Assembly: GCA_030688365.1 (NCBI GenBank)
Contig: JAUYIE010000012.1
Coordinates: 1-44,477 of the forward strand
Direction of reading: 5' to 3'
Length of the DNA: 44,477 nucleotides
Origin: a bacterium
GTDB lineage: Bacteria > Patescibacteria > ABY1 > JACQRZ01
The position numbers and the translations under genes are program-made. Every line of letters starts with the position of its first letter. Positions within the stretch are counted from its first letter, which is position 1. This document shows positions 8,179 to 17,343 of this stretch, piece by piece. Below the pieces are notes generated by a model. It worked only from the letters and a program-made list of their open reading frames with translations, was not told the origin of the DNA and did not search any database.

Positions 8179-9429
8179 CTACCCATCAAAATATTTCTTG
8201 TCTTTCAGTTCATCAGGTAAGCACTGCATATCGGCAACTTTGCTTTCTTCGTCGTGGATATATTTATATCCCTTTCCGTACCCAAGTCCTTTCATCAACG
8301 AAGTCGGCGAATTTCGTAAATGCAGTGGCACACCTAAATTACCATATTCTTTTGCATCCACTAGCGCTGCTTCCATAGCTAAATATGCTTTGTTGTTTTT
8401 TGGTGCCTGGCAAAGATACGCAACGGCGTGTGCTATGTTTATTCGCGCTTCAGGAAAACCGATTGAATGGACAGCAGAAAAAACATCATTTGCAATCATC
8501 AGTGCTTTCACATCCGCAAGACCAATATCTTCAGACGCAAAAACAATCATCCGTCGCGCTATAAACAACGGATCCTCTCCTGCCCAAATCATACGCGCGC
8601 ACCAATACATGGCCGCATCCACATCTGAATTTCTCATGCTTTTTATAAACGCCGAAATGATATTGTAGTGCTCTTCTCCGTTTTTGTCGTATTGCAATGC
8701 TTTGTGTTGTAGGGCATTCTCAAGATCGCTTTTTGTAATGTTCCGCCCCCCATCAATAACAGGCACCAAAGATGCGATGAGTTCCAGCCCATTGAGAAGC
8801 GCTCGCGCGTCTCCATTGGAGTACTGCAACAATACATCGCGTGCGTCATTTTCTATTATAAGATTTTGATCACCCAACCCGCGTTCTTTGTTTGTAAGTG
8901 CTTTGTCTAAAATTGTATTCAAAGATTCCGCTGTGTGTGCTTTGAGTGTAAACAGGCGAGCACGGGACAAGAGTGCAGAGTTCACCTCAAAAGAGGGGTT
9001 TTCTGTTGTCGCACCAATCAAAACGATCGTACCATCTTCAACTGATGGTAAAAAGGCATCTTGCTGTGATTTATTGAACCGATGAATCTCATCAACAAAC
9101 AAAATAGTCCGTTTATGGTGAAACTTAATAGCATCTTCCGCTTTTTTTATAATCTCCCTTGCTTCTTTAACTCCGGTCTGCACCGCACTCACTTGTACAA
9201 AATGTGCACCTGTCGTATGGGCGATAGCACGCGCAATCGTCGTCTTACCTACCCCCGGCGGACCCCACAAAATCATGGATGGTATTTTATCCGACTCAAT
9301 CATTTTTCGCAAAACACCTGTTTCATCAAGTAGATGCTCTTGTCCGACTATTTCATCAACTACAATAGGGCGCATACGTTGTGCCAATGGCGCCATCTCA
9401 CTTATATCTATTGTGTCAAAAAGATCCAT
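8179..9429 (-). CDS. rarA: Replication-associated recombination protein A (MgsA/RarA)
   Basis: A 416-residue AAA+ ATPase of the RarA/WRNIP1 family, which acts at stalled replication forks. It opens with PLAQRMRPIVVDEIVGQEH, then Walker A GPPGVGKTT near residue 56, Walker B LFVDEIHRF near residue 108, sensor 1 GATTENPSFEVN, and the C-terminal tetramerisation region with NNKAYLAMEAALVDAK. Length is normal. Transcribed opposite to its neighbours; on the minus strand a TATAGT lies about 20 bp before the start, implying a very short leader. Confidence 0.95.
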   Translation of the reverse strand: MDLFDTIDISEMAPLAQRMRPIVVDEIVGQEHLLDETGVLRKMIESDKIPSMILWGPPGVGKTTIARAIAHTTGAHFVQVSAVQTGVKEAREIIKKAEDAIKFHHKRTILFVDEIHRFNKSQQDAFLPSVEDGTIVLIGATTENPSFEVNSALLSRARLFTLKAHTAESLNTILDKALTNKERGLGDQNLIIENDARDVLLQYSNGDARALLNGLELIASLVPVIDGGRNITKSDLENALQHKALQYDKNGEEHYNIISAFIKSMRNSDVDAAMYWCARMIWAGEDPLFIARRMIVFASEDIGLADVKALMIANDVFSAVHSIGFPEARINIAHAVAYLCQAPKNNKAYLAMEAALVDAKEYGNLGVPLHLRNSPTSLMKGLGYGKGYKYIHDEESKVADMQCLPDELKDKKYFDG

Positions 9430-9451
9430 ACATTTGGATGCTACTATATTT

Positions 9452-9523
9452 TCTCTTGTCGTTCAATAGATAGGACGTGAATTTTCAGAACTTGTGACGC
9501 AGGTTCCATCCCTGCCCAGAAGA
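9452..9523 (+). pseudogene. Degenerate tRNA-Glu(UUC)-like sequence
   Basis: The stretch reads like a tRNA-Glu: a D-arm 9461-9476 (gttc/ggac), a TTTTCAG that would be an anticodon loop with TTC, and a T-arm 9499-9515 (gcagg/cctgc). The T-loop is TTCCATC instead of TTCGANN, the anticodon stem does not pair, and the acceptor pairs only partly. A decayed tRNA is most likely; a divergent functional tRNA is possible. It sits in the 200-bp gap between rarA and the lipoprotein gene. Confidence 0.35.
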
Positions 9524-9629
9524 TTTAAAAAAAATACTTCAAAGTGATTTTTTATACTATACTAACAAACAATGTGTACTGATAGTACATTAAAAATCTA
9601 TTGTTTGTCTCATAAGGAGGTTTGTTACA

Positions 9630-11666
9630 ATGACAAGAGTTTATTTTTTGGTTGTATCAATTAGTTTTTGTGCAGCGCTACTCGCGTGCGACGTACCGGA
9701 GCCGACGAATGTAATGCCAACAATTGCGTTCAAAACCATAGTGGGGCAGGAAAATTTCCCATCCCCGGTCGCAATACCAATCCCTGCCCCGACCACATCC
9801 CCAGTCGCAATACCAACAACAACACCAGCACAGGTCGCGCCAACGGGAATTTCTTTTTTCACGACATATCCAATAGACACTCGGGTTGATGCGCTTGTGT
9901 TCACAGCTTCTCCATCGCCACCTCCCTCTCCAGCACTATCGAGGATAGAGGATACTTTAGTACATTTGTGGGATTCAACAACGAGAGTGATTGAATCTAT
10001 GAAAGAGTTGACAGACCCAACATCCCCACAATGGGATCCTCCAGAAAATATGGTGTATGATTCAACTGATATCAGTAATGTACTGTCTTATTCTTTTAAA
10101 CGAACAACATCCAAATTTCAATTATACTCACTTGATGAAGACAAATTAATATCACCCCTCCGATACCCGGTGGGTCAACCAATTATTGTATTAATACATG
10201 GCAACAATCAAGAAAAACAGATTAAAACATTGTTTCGTTGGCACCGTCTAGTCCAGTATCTCCAGCAACACCCTGAAATGCATAAAAAAATACGTCATTT
10301 GCCTATGGTGTTATATCAATATGATTCTTCATACTCTGTTCAATTCATCGCCAGTATGCTACGAACACGATTGGATGAACACTATAGATACAGCCCTGTT
10401 TTCTTTGTTGGTCACAGTATGGGAGCACTTGTCGCAGATGCCGCCGCACATGAAAACTACTTGTACGATCCATATCATCACGTTGGCAATATAGCAATTG
10501 CCGGACCATTGCAGGGATCTCCGTTAGCCATTCCTCCTCTTATGCGAATCACGTTTAGTTATCAAATAGCTCGTGATTTCCTCACAGCATACTATTTGTT
10601 GACTATGGCAAACTGGGGTGCATATTCACGGTTGAGTGAGATGCCAATAAAAGAGTTACTTTTACATTTTGGGGATGTTTGGTTGAGCGACGGGATGAGA
10701 TCTTTATTTTATAATGGACGTAATGTGCCTATTCCATCAGGAAGTTATTATTTAAATGGAAAATTTTTTCCCGTCATATTAGATACAGCAACGCGGTGTG
10801 GTATACCTGGCGGAAATGTTCCATTTTTTATAGAGCCCATTCTCCATCACACAGAAGATGTATTTCGTAGGAAACAAAGTCGTTTTAATTATGCAGACAG
10901 TCTTACCATCTGGAAACGCGCCATGGGTGTTGTCCCAGACACCATAACCCATGCAGGATACCTCACTAAAGAAAAGCAAAACATGGATGAGTTAAAAACA
11001 TTGATTCAAGGCGGTGCATCATTATTAAATGATTACTTAGAAAAAAAGGATGATCCTCAGTACGAAAAACAGGCCCTTCAATTTCTTTGGACTCAATTTA
11101 TGTTTATTCCAACAGGACATAAAAATAATTTGGAAACAGATTATTGTGCAAATGATGGTATGGTAAGCGGTGATTCGGCGTTGAATCTGTCTCCTGGTCC
11201 AAATATTTGTGTTGTTAATAACGGAGAGATATCTATAGACATGGACGTGGTCAAAAGTCGTTGTAATGATTCTATTGAGTGCGTTGTTCATAAAAACATG
11301 AATCATGCTGATATGGTAGAAACACAGGATCCAGATTATTGGTCAAGTGTTGTAGAATCTCTAGCAACCCTTGTACGGCGATATTTCAAGTATTATATGC
11401 CACCAATAACCAATCCGAATGGTGGTTATGTAAAGACAGATTCACGGATAGAAAATATACTCTTAACAGATGAAAAAAATAAAATTAAAGATTTTTTTGT
11501 AAAAAAACTTTCAACAAAAGCAGACCGTTTAGTAATCATGCGTTACAATAATGGTTGGCAAATCAGGGTTGACCAATACCCACAACTCCCTTTGTTATAC
11601 TACCTAAAAAAAGAAAATGGAGTGTGGTATCCTTCAAATGCAAAAGAATTGGCTTTTATTCCATAA
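9630..11666 (+). CDS. Large lipoprotein with lipase-like alpha/beta-hydrolase domain
   Basis: A 678-residue exported protein. Residues 1-20 are a lipoprotein signal peptide ending in the lipobox LLAC, so Cys20 would be lipidated. Residues 21-105 are a Pro/Thr/Ser-rich linker with repeated AIPTP-type units, likely spanning the wall or surface layer. The catalytic part contains PIIVLIHGNN near residue 182 (oxyanion region) and VFFVGHSMGALVAD near residue 258 (nucleophile elbow with serine). An aspartate and the MNHADMVE histidine near residue 565 may complete the triad. About 100 residues of unknown C-terminal sequence follow. AAGGAGG lies 10 bp before the ATG, and an intrinsic terminator follows directly, so it is monocistronic. 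Probably a surface esterase or lipase; the substrate is unknown. Confidence 0.75.
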   Translation: MTRVYFLVVSISFCAALLACDVPEPTNVMPTIAFKTIVGQENFPSPVAIPIPAPTTSPVAIPTTTPAQVAPTGISFFTTYPIDTRVDALVFTASPSPPPSPALSRIEDTLVHLWDSTTRVIESMKELTDPTSPQWDPPENMVYDSTDISNVLSYSFKRTTSKFQLYSLDEDKLISPLRYPVGQPIIVLIHGNNQEKQIKTLFRWHRLVQYLQQHPEMHKKIRHLPMVLYQYDSSYSVQFIASMLRTRLDEHYRYSPVFFVGHSMGALVADAAAHENYLYDPYHHVGNIAIAGPLQGSPLAIPPLMRITFSYQIARDFLTAYYLLTMANWGAYSRLSEMPIKELLLHFGDVWLSDGMRSLFYNGRNVPIPSGSYYLNGKFFPVILDTATRCGIPGGNVPFFIEPILHHTEDVFRRKQSRFNYADSLTIWKRAMGVVPDTITHAGYLTKEKQNMDELKTLIQGGASLLNDYLEKKDDPQYEKQALQFLWTQFMFIPTGHKNNLETDYCANDGMVSGDSALNLSPGPNICVVNNGEISIDMDVVKSRCNDSIECVVHKNMNHADMVETQDPDYWSSVVESLATLVRRYFKYYMPPITNPNGGYVKTDSRIENILLTDEKNKIKDFFVKKLSTKADRLVIMRYNNGWQIRVDQYPQLPLLYYLKKENGVWYPSNAKELAFIP

Positions 11667-11672
11667 ACACAC

Positions 11673-11708
11673 AACCCCAAGTGTCTAACAACTTGGGGTT
11701 AATTTTTA
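11673..11708 (+). terminator. Intrinsic terminator after the lipoprotein gene
   Basis: Perfect 10-bp stem, AACCCCAAGT (11673-11682) with its complement (11691-11700), an 8-nt loop, then AATTTTTAT. It begins 7 bp after the stop codon. Confidence 0.9.
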
Positions 11709-12015
11709 TAAAAATAGTGGACTACTATGGGGACAATATCTGTACAAAATGCGGATAACTAAACATTACACGAATGTTCTTTAGAAACATCCAACTTATT
11801 CTCATCTCATTAGACTTGTAATACCTTTTGTATACCCTATTTATCCTCCGGATTTTTCTAAGTACAGAAAGAAAAAAAATGGTTATCCCCCCAATTCACA
11901 CCCCTTATTATGATTATTATTATCCCTTTTATATATATTAGGGATTCTTATAACAATATGTAACATTGAATTAATTCACGATAAACCTATAATGAAGTAA
12001 TACAGTCACACAAGT
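11709..12015. other. AT-rich intergenic region before smc
   Basis: About 300 bp without a gene. It contains four TTATCC cores: 11753-11758 (complement), 11841-11846, 11883-11888 and 11920-11925. None is a full DnaA box. It also holds A/T runs and an imperfect palindrome near 11772-11790. It presumably carries the smc promoter, but I cannot place it. Confidence 0.5.
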
Positions 12016-14649
12016 ATGTATTTAGAAAAACTGGAGATTCAAGGATTTAAGTCATTTGCTCAAAAAACAGTACTTTCCTTCCTTGTTATCAATAAACACA
12101 CAAAAGGGGTAACTGCGGTAGTTGGCCCCAATGGTTCTGGTAAGTCCAATATTGCCGATGCTATACGCTGGGCACTTGGTGAGCAAAGTACAAAACAACT
12201 TCGCGGAAAGAAATCCGAGGATATTATTTTTTTTGGTTCACAAATAAAATCCAGACTTGGATATGCTGAAGTATCGTTATATTTTAACAATGAGGATAGT
12301 GTGTTTCCTTTTGATTATCCTGAAGTGGTGATTACTCGACGACTATATCGCGATGATCAGTCGCTATATTTATTAAACAACAACATAACAAAACTTTCTG
12401 ATATTATATTACTTCTCGCCCAAGCACACGTGGGACAAAAAAGTTATAGCGTTATTGGTCAAGGTATGATTGACACTATTATTAATGCGACACCAGCCGA
12501 TAGGAAAGATTTTTTTTATGAAGCAGCGGGGGTAAAAGTGTATCAAATAAAAAAAGACCAAAGTATTTCTAAGCTTCATCAAACAGAGACTAATGTTTCA
12601 CAAATAACACTTCAACTTGCCGAACTTGAGCCAAAACTTAAATATCTTAAGCGTCAAATGGGGCGACTTGCTCAACGGGAACAGTGGGAAAAAGAGTATG
12701 GGGACGTTGCAAAACAACTCTATAATCACCAATGGAACATACAACAAGATCGTATTGGTGTATTACACAAACAAGAAGAACAAATAAAAAAACAAATTAC
12801 AGACATTAAAGAAAAATTATCCGCGTTACAGCACACTTTTGATAGTTTTGAGAACTTAAATATTGACACACAACAACAATCAAATAAAGACAGTCTTACA
12901 AAAAAAATTAATGATCTCTATCGTCAACAAAGAGAACTTTTATCACATATTTCATTAATAAGTGGTCGCCTTGAATTAGATTTGGAGAAAAAAGGAAAAG
13001 CCCACCTTTCATGGATTACTCGTAGGATTGATGAAGTCACACTACTTCAACAAGATTTGTCTCACCAAAAAGAGGAAGTGCTCGCTAGTCAACAATATTT
13101 TAAAAAAAATATTGATACATTAACAAAAAATAAAGAGCGGTTACTTCAACAAAAAAAAGAAGAAGAAGGCATAAATCAACCCCCTTCACACACTCAAAGT
13201 GTTTTAATTCAGACAAAAAAAGCGATTCAAGAAATTTTATCTACAAAAGATGTTTTTTACAAAGAAACCGAAACACTTGAACGTCTTGTTGTGTTTACTA
13301 AAAACCTATATAGCAAAATTGATACTATTTTTGGGTGGTTTAGTGTATTACCAACCAATAACACCACACGAGAAACACAAGTAGATTTTAAAAGGGATGT
13401 TGATCGTGAATATGCTGTGGTACTTTCATCTTTAGAAAAAGAGAGCGTGCAATATCAAATGGTGGGGGCGCGTCTAGAAAATCTTGAATCTCAAGAAGAA
13501 ATAACACGCCGTGAGTTAGAAAAATTGCAAAGCGAGCTGATATATTATGGAAGTGATGACAAAAAAGAGCGAGACCACACACTCAATCTAGAAAAAGAAA
13601 AAGATCAAAATATGTTACTGTCAGTAAATAAGGAAATTCTTGAAATAGAACAAAAACTTGTTTCTATTCGCGAGATGGAACAAGTAGCGCGTAGTGAAGT
13701 ATTTACACTTCAAAAAGAAATTCAAGCCACACAAGAACAGTTACACGAAAAAGAACAACTATTTTCACAAAACCAAATTGAATGTGCTAAGTATTCTGCA
13801 CACAGGGATGATTTACTAGAAAAACTATGTGAAGATTTGTTTGTTGAAACTGGCGTGCGAATAGAATTACAAGCAAACACTGAAAGCGTTGTTTCTGTGT
13901 TGGGTTTTGATACCACCTTTTATTTGGATGATGAAGAAAGTGTTTCACGGAGTATGTATTTATTAAAAAATAAACTTGCACAACTGGGTATGATTGACAC
14001 TCAAGAGGTTGCAGACTATGAAGAAACAAAAAATACAGTTGAGTTTTTACAACATCAGCTTGAAGACCTGTCAAATGCACAAAAATCTTTGGAGATAGCG
14101 ATTTGGGAACTGGATGAAATGATAAAAAAACAATTTACAGAATCAATGAAACACATCAATAAGTCTTTCAATGAATATTTTCAAGAAGTTTTTCGTGGTG
14201 GGTCAGCAAAACTTATTCTTCACAAAGAACAGCCAGTTGAGAGTGTGGAGGATGACACAAATACCACAATAGAGACCTTTGATGGTATCCAGGGAGTTGA
14301 GATTGAGGCGACACCTCCGGGAAAAAAGATTAAAAGTATTAGTTTTTTATCTGGGGGTGAAAAGGCGCTTGCTTCTATTGCCTTAATTTGCGCGATTATG
14401 GCAAATAACCCATCACCATTTGTAGTGCTAGATGAAGTGGACGCGGCGCTAGATGAATCAAACGCCCATCGTTTTGCCTATATTTTGACCCAACTTTCAC
14501 ATAAAACTCAATTTGTTGTTATAACCCACAATCGCGTTACTATGCATATTGCCCAGCGTTTGTATGGCGTAACAATGGGCTCGGATGGTACATCCTCTGT
14601 CGTCAGTCTTGACATTGATGGTGTGAGTGATATATTGACCAAACAATAA
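12016..14649 (+). CDS. smc: Chromosome segregation protein SMC, short form
   Basis: An 877-residue SMC ATPase; usual bacterial SMC is about 1150-1200. N-terminal head: LEIQGFKSFAQKT, Walker A GPNGSGKSN at 37-44, then the Q-loop region. Coiled coil occupies roughly 165-400 and 440-620. C-terminal head: FLQHQLEDL, FRGGSAKLIL, ABC signature SFLSGGEKALAS and Walker B VLDEVDAALDES. I see no recognisable glycine-rich hinge between the two coils; only a short non-coiled piece near 420-440. SMC compacts and segregates chromosomes as a dimer, normally through the hinge. No scpA or scpB lies nearby. Confidence 0.88.
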   Translation: MYLEKLEIQGFKSFAQKTVLSFLVINKHTKGVTAVVGPNGSGKSNIADAIRWALGEQSTKQLRGKKSEDIIFFGSQIKSRLGYAEVSLYFNNEDSVFPFDYPEVVITRRLYRDDQSLYLLNNNITKLSDIILLLAQAHVGQKSYSVIGQGMIDTIINATPADRKDFFYEAAGVKVYQIKKDQSISKLHQTETNVSQITLQLAELEPKLKYLKRQMGRLAQREQWEKEYGDVAKQLYNHQWNIQQDRIGVLHKQEEQIKKQITDIKEKLSALQHTFDSFENLNIDTQQQSNKDSLTKKINDLYRQQRELLSHISLISGRLELDLEKKGKAHLSWITRRIDEVTLLQQDLSHQKEEVLASQQYFKKNIDTLTKNKERLLQQKKEEEGINQPPSHTQSVLIQTKKAIQEILSTKDVFYKETETLERLVVFTKNLYSKIDTIFGWFSVLPTNNTTRETQVDFKRDVDREYAVVLSSLEKESVQYQMVGARLENLESQEEITRRELEKLQSELIYYGSDDKKERDHTLNLEKEKDQNMLLSVNKEILEIEQKLVSIREMEQVARSEVFTLQKEIQATQEQLHEKEQLFSQNQIECAKYSAHRDDLLEKLCEDLFVETGVRIELQANTESVVSVLGFDTTFYLDDEESVSRSMYLLKNKLAQLGMIDTQEVADYEETKNTVEFLQHQLEDLSNAQKSLEIAIWELDEMIKKQFTESMKHINKSFNEYFQEVFRGGSAKLILHKEQPVESVEDDTNTTIETFDGIQGVEIEATPPGKKIKSISFLSGGEKALASIALICAIMANNPSPFVVLDEVDAALDESNAHRFAYILTQLSHKTQFVVITHNRVTMHIAQRLYGVTMGSDGTSSVVSLDIDGVSDILTKQ

Positions 14650-14689
14650 ATATTTGCCGTTATACTGGAAATATTTGCCGTTATACCGG
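14648..14689. repeat. Two tandem 21-bp repeats
   Basis: Copies at 14648-14668 and 14669-14689 differ at one base. The unit starts inside the smc stop codon and the repeats occupy most of the gap to rpsP. A replication-slippage duplication is the simplest explanation. Confidence 0.9.
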
Positions 14690-14713
14690 CGTTTTCTATT
14701 TAATGAAACAGTT

Positions 14714-15112
14714 ATGCTCATGATTCGTCTTGCTCGTGGAGGAAAGAAAAATAAGCCCTTTTTTAGGGTGGTTATCTCTGAAAAAAGTAAGGATCTTTAT
14801 GGAGATTCTCTTGAGATTCTTGGATACGTCAATCCTATTTCTCCGCGAGAGATAAAATTAAACGCAGAGAGGATACAATATTGGCTTTCAAAAGGCGCTC
14901 AGTGCTCTCCTCGTGTACACAACATATTGGTGGATGAAAAAATTATAGACGCACCTAAAATTAAGAAACTGTTTTCTGAAAAGAAAAAGGTTTCCGAAGA
15001 GAAAGTAGAACAAAAAGAATCAGCGCCAACAACAAATGAAATGGAAGCACATGTACCGGCACCAGAACAAGGAGAGCTAAAACCAGCTGACGTCACTGAA
15101 GTTACCACTTAA
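14714..15112 (+). CDS. rpsP: 30S ribosomal protein bS16
   Basis: A 132-residue bS16. The core MIRLARGGKKNKPFFRVV, the GDSLEILGYVNP segment and RIQYWLSKGAQCS are canonical and end near residue 85. The following 45 residues are a Lys/Glu- then Pro/Ala-rich disordered tail, longer than in most bacteria. Two starts are possible: ATG 14714 (MLMIRL) or ATG 14720 (MIRL). I chose the first because MLMIR starts are common in this family; no clear Shine-Dalgarno site separates them. rpsP, khpA and trmD in this order is a conserved ribosome-maturation cluster. Confidence 0.93.
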   Translation: MLMIRLARGGKKNKPFFRVVISEKSKDLYGDSLEILGYVNPISPREIKLNAERIQYWLSKGAQCSPRVHNILVDEKIIDAPKIKKLFSEKKKVSEEKVEQKESAPTTNEMEAHVPAPEQGELKPADVTEVTT

Positions 15113-15139
15113 TTGTTTTATTAAAAAGAATATTTAAGT

Positions 15140-15168
15140 TTGACAAAATCATTTTTTTGTACTATCAT
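15140..15168 (+). promoter_or_regulatory. Sigma-70 type promoter for khpA-trmD
   Basis: TTGACA (15140-15145), 17-bp spacer, TATCAT (15163-15168), giving a leader of about 45 nt before khpA. It separates khpA from rpsP transcriptionally. Confidence 0.75.
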
Positions 15169-15217
15169 TATAGGTATGATATAGTTTAATTACTAAGTCG
15201 TAAGCACAGACACGTGT

Positions 15218-15550
15218 ATGGCAATGACAGACCAACAGTTTGTTGAGACCGTAGTACAGGCGATCGTTTCACATCCGGAAGATGTGACAACCGAGCGCAA
15301 GGTGGATGAAATGGGAGTATTGATCACTCTCCATATCAATCCAGAAGATATGGGATATGTGATTGGTCGCGAAGGGCAGACTGCTCGCGCAATCCGCACA
15401 CTTCTCCGAATCGTCGGAGCGAAGAACAACGCTCGTGTGAATCTCAAGATTCACGAACCAGAAGGTTCACGTGGTCCACGTCGCACAGAGACGTCAAGCG
15501 CGCCGGCAACTCCAATTGACACTAGTATGGTAGATGATTTTCAACTATAA
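15218..15550 (+). CDS. khpA: KH-domain RNA-binding protein KhpA
   Basis: A 110-residue protein with one type II KH domain. The GxxG loop is IGREGQ inside MGYVIGREGQTARAIRTLL near residue 46. The domain starts at FVETVVQAIVSHPEDV. The C-terminal 30 residues are Ser/Pro/Thr-rich, longer than in the 75-85-residue KhpA of Firmicutes. KhpA binds structured RNA and in Gram-positive bacteria pairs with KhpB to influence cell elongation and division. Its position between rpsP and trmD is the classical one. Confidence 0.92.
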   Translation: MAMTDQQFVETVVQAIVSHPEDVTTERKVDEMGVLITLHINPEDMGYVIGREGQTARAIRTLLRIVGAKNNARVNLKIHEPEGSRGPRRTETSSAPATPIDTSMVDDFQL

Positions 15551-15563
15551 TCATTGAACGTTT

Positions 15564-15606
15564 ACATCATAAGCCCGCCCTTGCGGGTTTTATGATGTCA
15601 TTTTAT
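15564..15606 (+). terminator. Hairpin between khpA and trmD
   Basis: A long stem with one bulge: acatcataa plus cccgc (15564-15578) pairs with gcggg plus ttatgatgt (15583-15598), followed by a weak T-run. The hairpin ends 9 bp before the trmD ATG, so it may also block or set trmD translation rather than fully terminate. Confidence 0.6.
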
Positions 15607-16254
15607 ATGCGTTTCGACATCATCACAATTTTTCCCCACCTTCTCGACTCATATACAAATGAAAGTCTTTTGAAACGCGCGCAAAAGAATAACCTTCTTT
15701 CTATAAACACCCATGATTTACGTGCGCATACAAATGATCCGCACAACAAAGTGGATGATACTCCTTATGGGGGAGGCCCAGGAATGGTGTACCAAGTAGA
15801 GCCGGTCGTACAAGCGTTGGAAGCACTTCCTCGTGATAAAAAGAGTACTGTGATCTTGACTTCCCCTCGCGGAACGCCGTTTTCTCAAAAGATGGCTAAA
15901 CAATTATCAAAATATGACCAGCTCATCTTTGTATGTCCTAGATATGAAGGTATTGATGAGCGAATCAAAAAATATATTGATAAAGAGATTTCTATCGGAC
16001 CGTATGTCCTTAATGGTGGAGAAATAGCGGCAATGGTTGTCATTGAGGCAGTTTCGCGCTATATTCCAGGGGTACTTGGCAAGGAAGAATCACTGGTGGA
16101 AGAGTCGTTTTCTCAAGAAGGTGTGCTTGAATATCCTCAATATACACGTCCAGAGACCTTCCGTGGAAGTTGGGTGCCAAAAATCCTTCTTTCCGGTAAC
16201 CATAAGAAAATTGCGGAATGGAGGGCAAAAAAGAGCCCCAAAGGGGCCACTTAG
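15607..16254 (+). CDS. trmD: tRNA (guanine37-N1)-methyltransferase TrmD
   Basis: A 215-residue SPOUT methyltransferase forming m1G37 in tRNAs; typical TrmD is 240-250, so the C-terminal domain is short. The start is ATG 15607 (MRFDIITIFPHL), the canonical N-terminus; five upstream codons lie in the preceding hairpin. Motifs: DDTPYGGGPGM, FVCPRYEGIDER, and the trefoil-knot SIGPYVLNGGEIAAMV. The last codons are in GC-rich hairpins (gccccaaaggggc, then gccacttagtggc covering the stop), which may act as a weak terminator before the rRNA promoter. Confidence 0.95.
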   Translation: MRFDIITIFPHLLDSYTNESLLKRAQKNNLLSINTHDLRAHTNDPHNKVDDTPYGGGPGMVYQVEPVVQALEALPRDKKSTVILTSPRGTPFSQKMAKQLSKYDQLIFVCPRYEGIDERIKKYIDKEISIGPYVLNGGEIAAMVVIEAVSRYIPGVLGKEESLVEESFSQEGVLEYPQYTRPETFRGSWVPKILLSGNHKKIAEWRAKKSPKGAT

Positions 16255-16302
16255 TGGCAAAAAGACATAAAACTGTGGATATCTTGTGTACACTATTGAT
16301 TC

Positions 16303-16331
16303 TTGACAGATTTTCGTTATAATTATAGTAT
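16303..16331 (+). promoter_or_regulatory. Promoter of the 16S rRNA gene
   Basis: TTGACA at 16303-16308. The -10 is either TAGTAT (16326-16331, 17-bp spacer) or the overlapping TATAGT (16324-16329, 15-bp). The leader to mature 16S is about 240 nt. Confidence 0.7.
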
Positions 16332-16401
16332 CAAAGCGGTATTTGTTATTAACAATCACATTCTTTAAACGACGTTTGGCAAACAAGAGTCTTTGAAGAT
16401 A

Positions 16402-16446
16402 GAAGAAAGGAGTTCTTCCTAAAAAGGACTTCCTTCTTTTTTCTTC
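16402..16446 (+). terminator. Terminator-like hairpin in the 16S leader
   Basis: An imperfect stem (gaaaggag...tcct with aggacttccttc) followed by six Ts, located between the rRNA promoter and the mature 5' end. It could be an attenuator overcome by antitermination, or simply an rRNA-processing stem. Confidence 0.45.
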
Positions 16447-16578
16447 GAAATACCCCAACTAGGGAGCTATCGAAGAGAAGATCTTTTCATCCATTAAGTG
16501 ATAGACAACTATTTTGAGGAAACTTGAAATAGTATCTCGCAATTTTTTGTTTTTTAGAGCAAGTTCTTACTCTTTATA

Positions 16579-16617
<39 letters not shown>

Positions 16618-17343
16618 TCTAAGGCATGCAAGTCGAACGAACCGATTTGAGTAGCAATACTTGATGAGGTGAGTGGCAGACGGGAGCGTAACACATTGGT
16701 AACCTACCCCGGAGTTTGGCATAACCCGCCGAAAGGCGAGCTAATTCCAAATACGTTTCGCGATCATATGGTTGTGAAAGAAAGGAGCAATCCACTCTTG
16801 GAGGGGCCTATGGCTCATCAGCTTGTTGGTAAGGTAAAAGCTTACCAAGGCTACGACGAGTAGCGGGTGTGGGAGCACGACCCGCCTCACAGGGACTGAG
16901 ACACTGCCCTGACTCCTACGGGAGGCTGCAGTCAAGAATATTCCCCAATGGGCGAAAGCCTGAGGGAGCGACGCCGCGTGCAGGACGAAGTCCTTCGGGA
17001 TGTAAACTGCTTTTGTGTAGGAATACTTACGAAGGTACTACACGAATAAGTGCCTGCTAAACTCGTGCCAGCAGCAGCGGTAATACGAGTGGCACAAGCG
17101 TTATCCGGTTTTACTGGGCGTAAAGGGTCCGCAGGTGGTTTTATAAGTTTGGTGTTAAATCCTGGTGCTCAACATCAGGGCCGCATCGAAAACTATAAGA
17201 CTAGAGGCTGGGAGAGGCATACGGAATTGCTGGTGTAGGGGTCAAATCCGTTAATATCAGCAAGAACACCAAAGGCGAAGGCAGTATGCTAGAACAGTCC
17301 TGACACTCAGGGACGAAAGCGTGGGGAGCGAATGGGATTAGAT

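Noticed and set aside
11709..12015. Possible replication origin with four TTATCC cores
   Set aside because: No full DnaA box, no dnaA or dnaN nearby, and TTATCC is a short word in AT-rich DNA.
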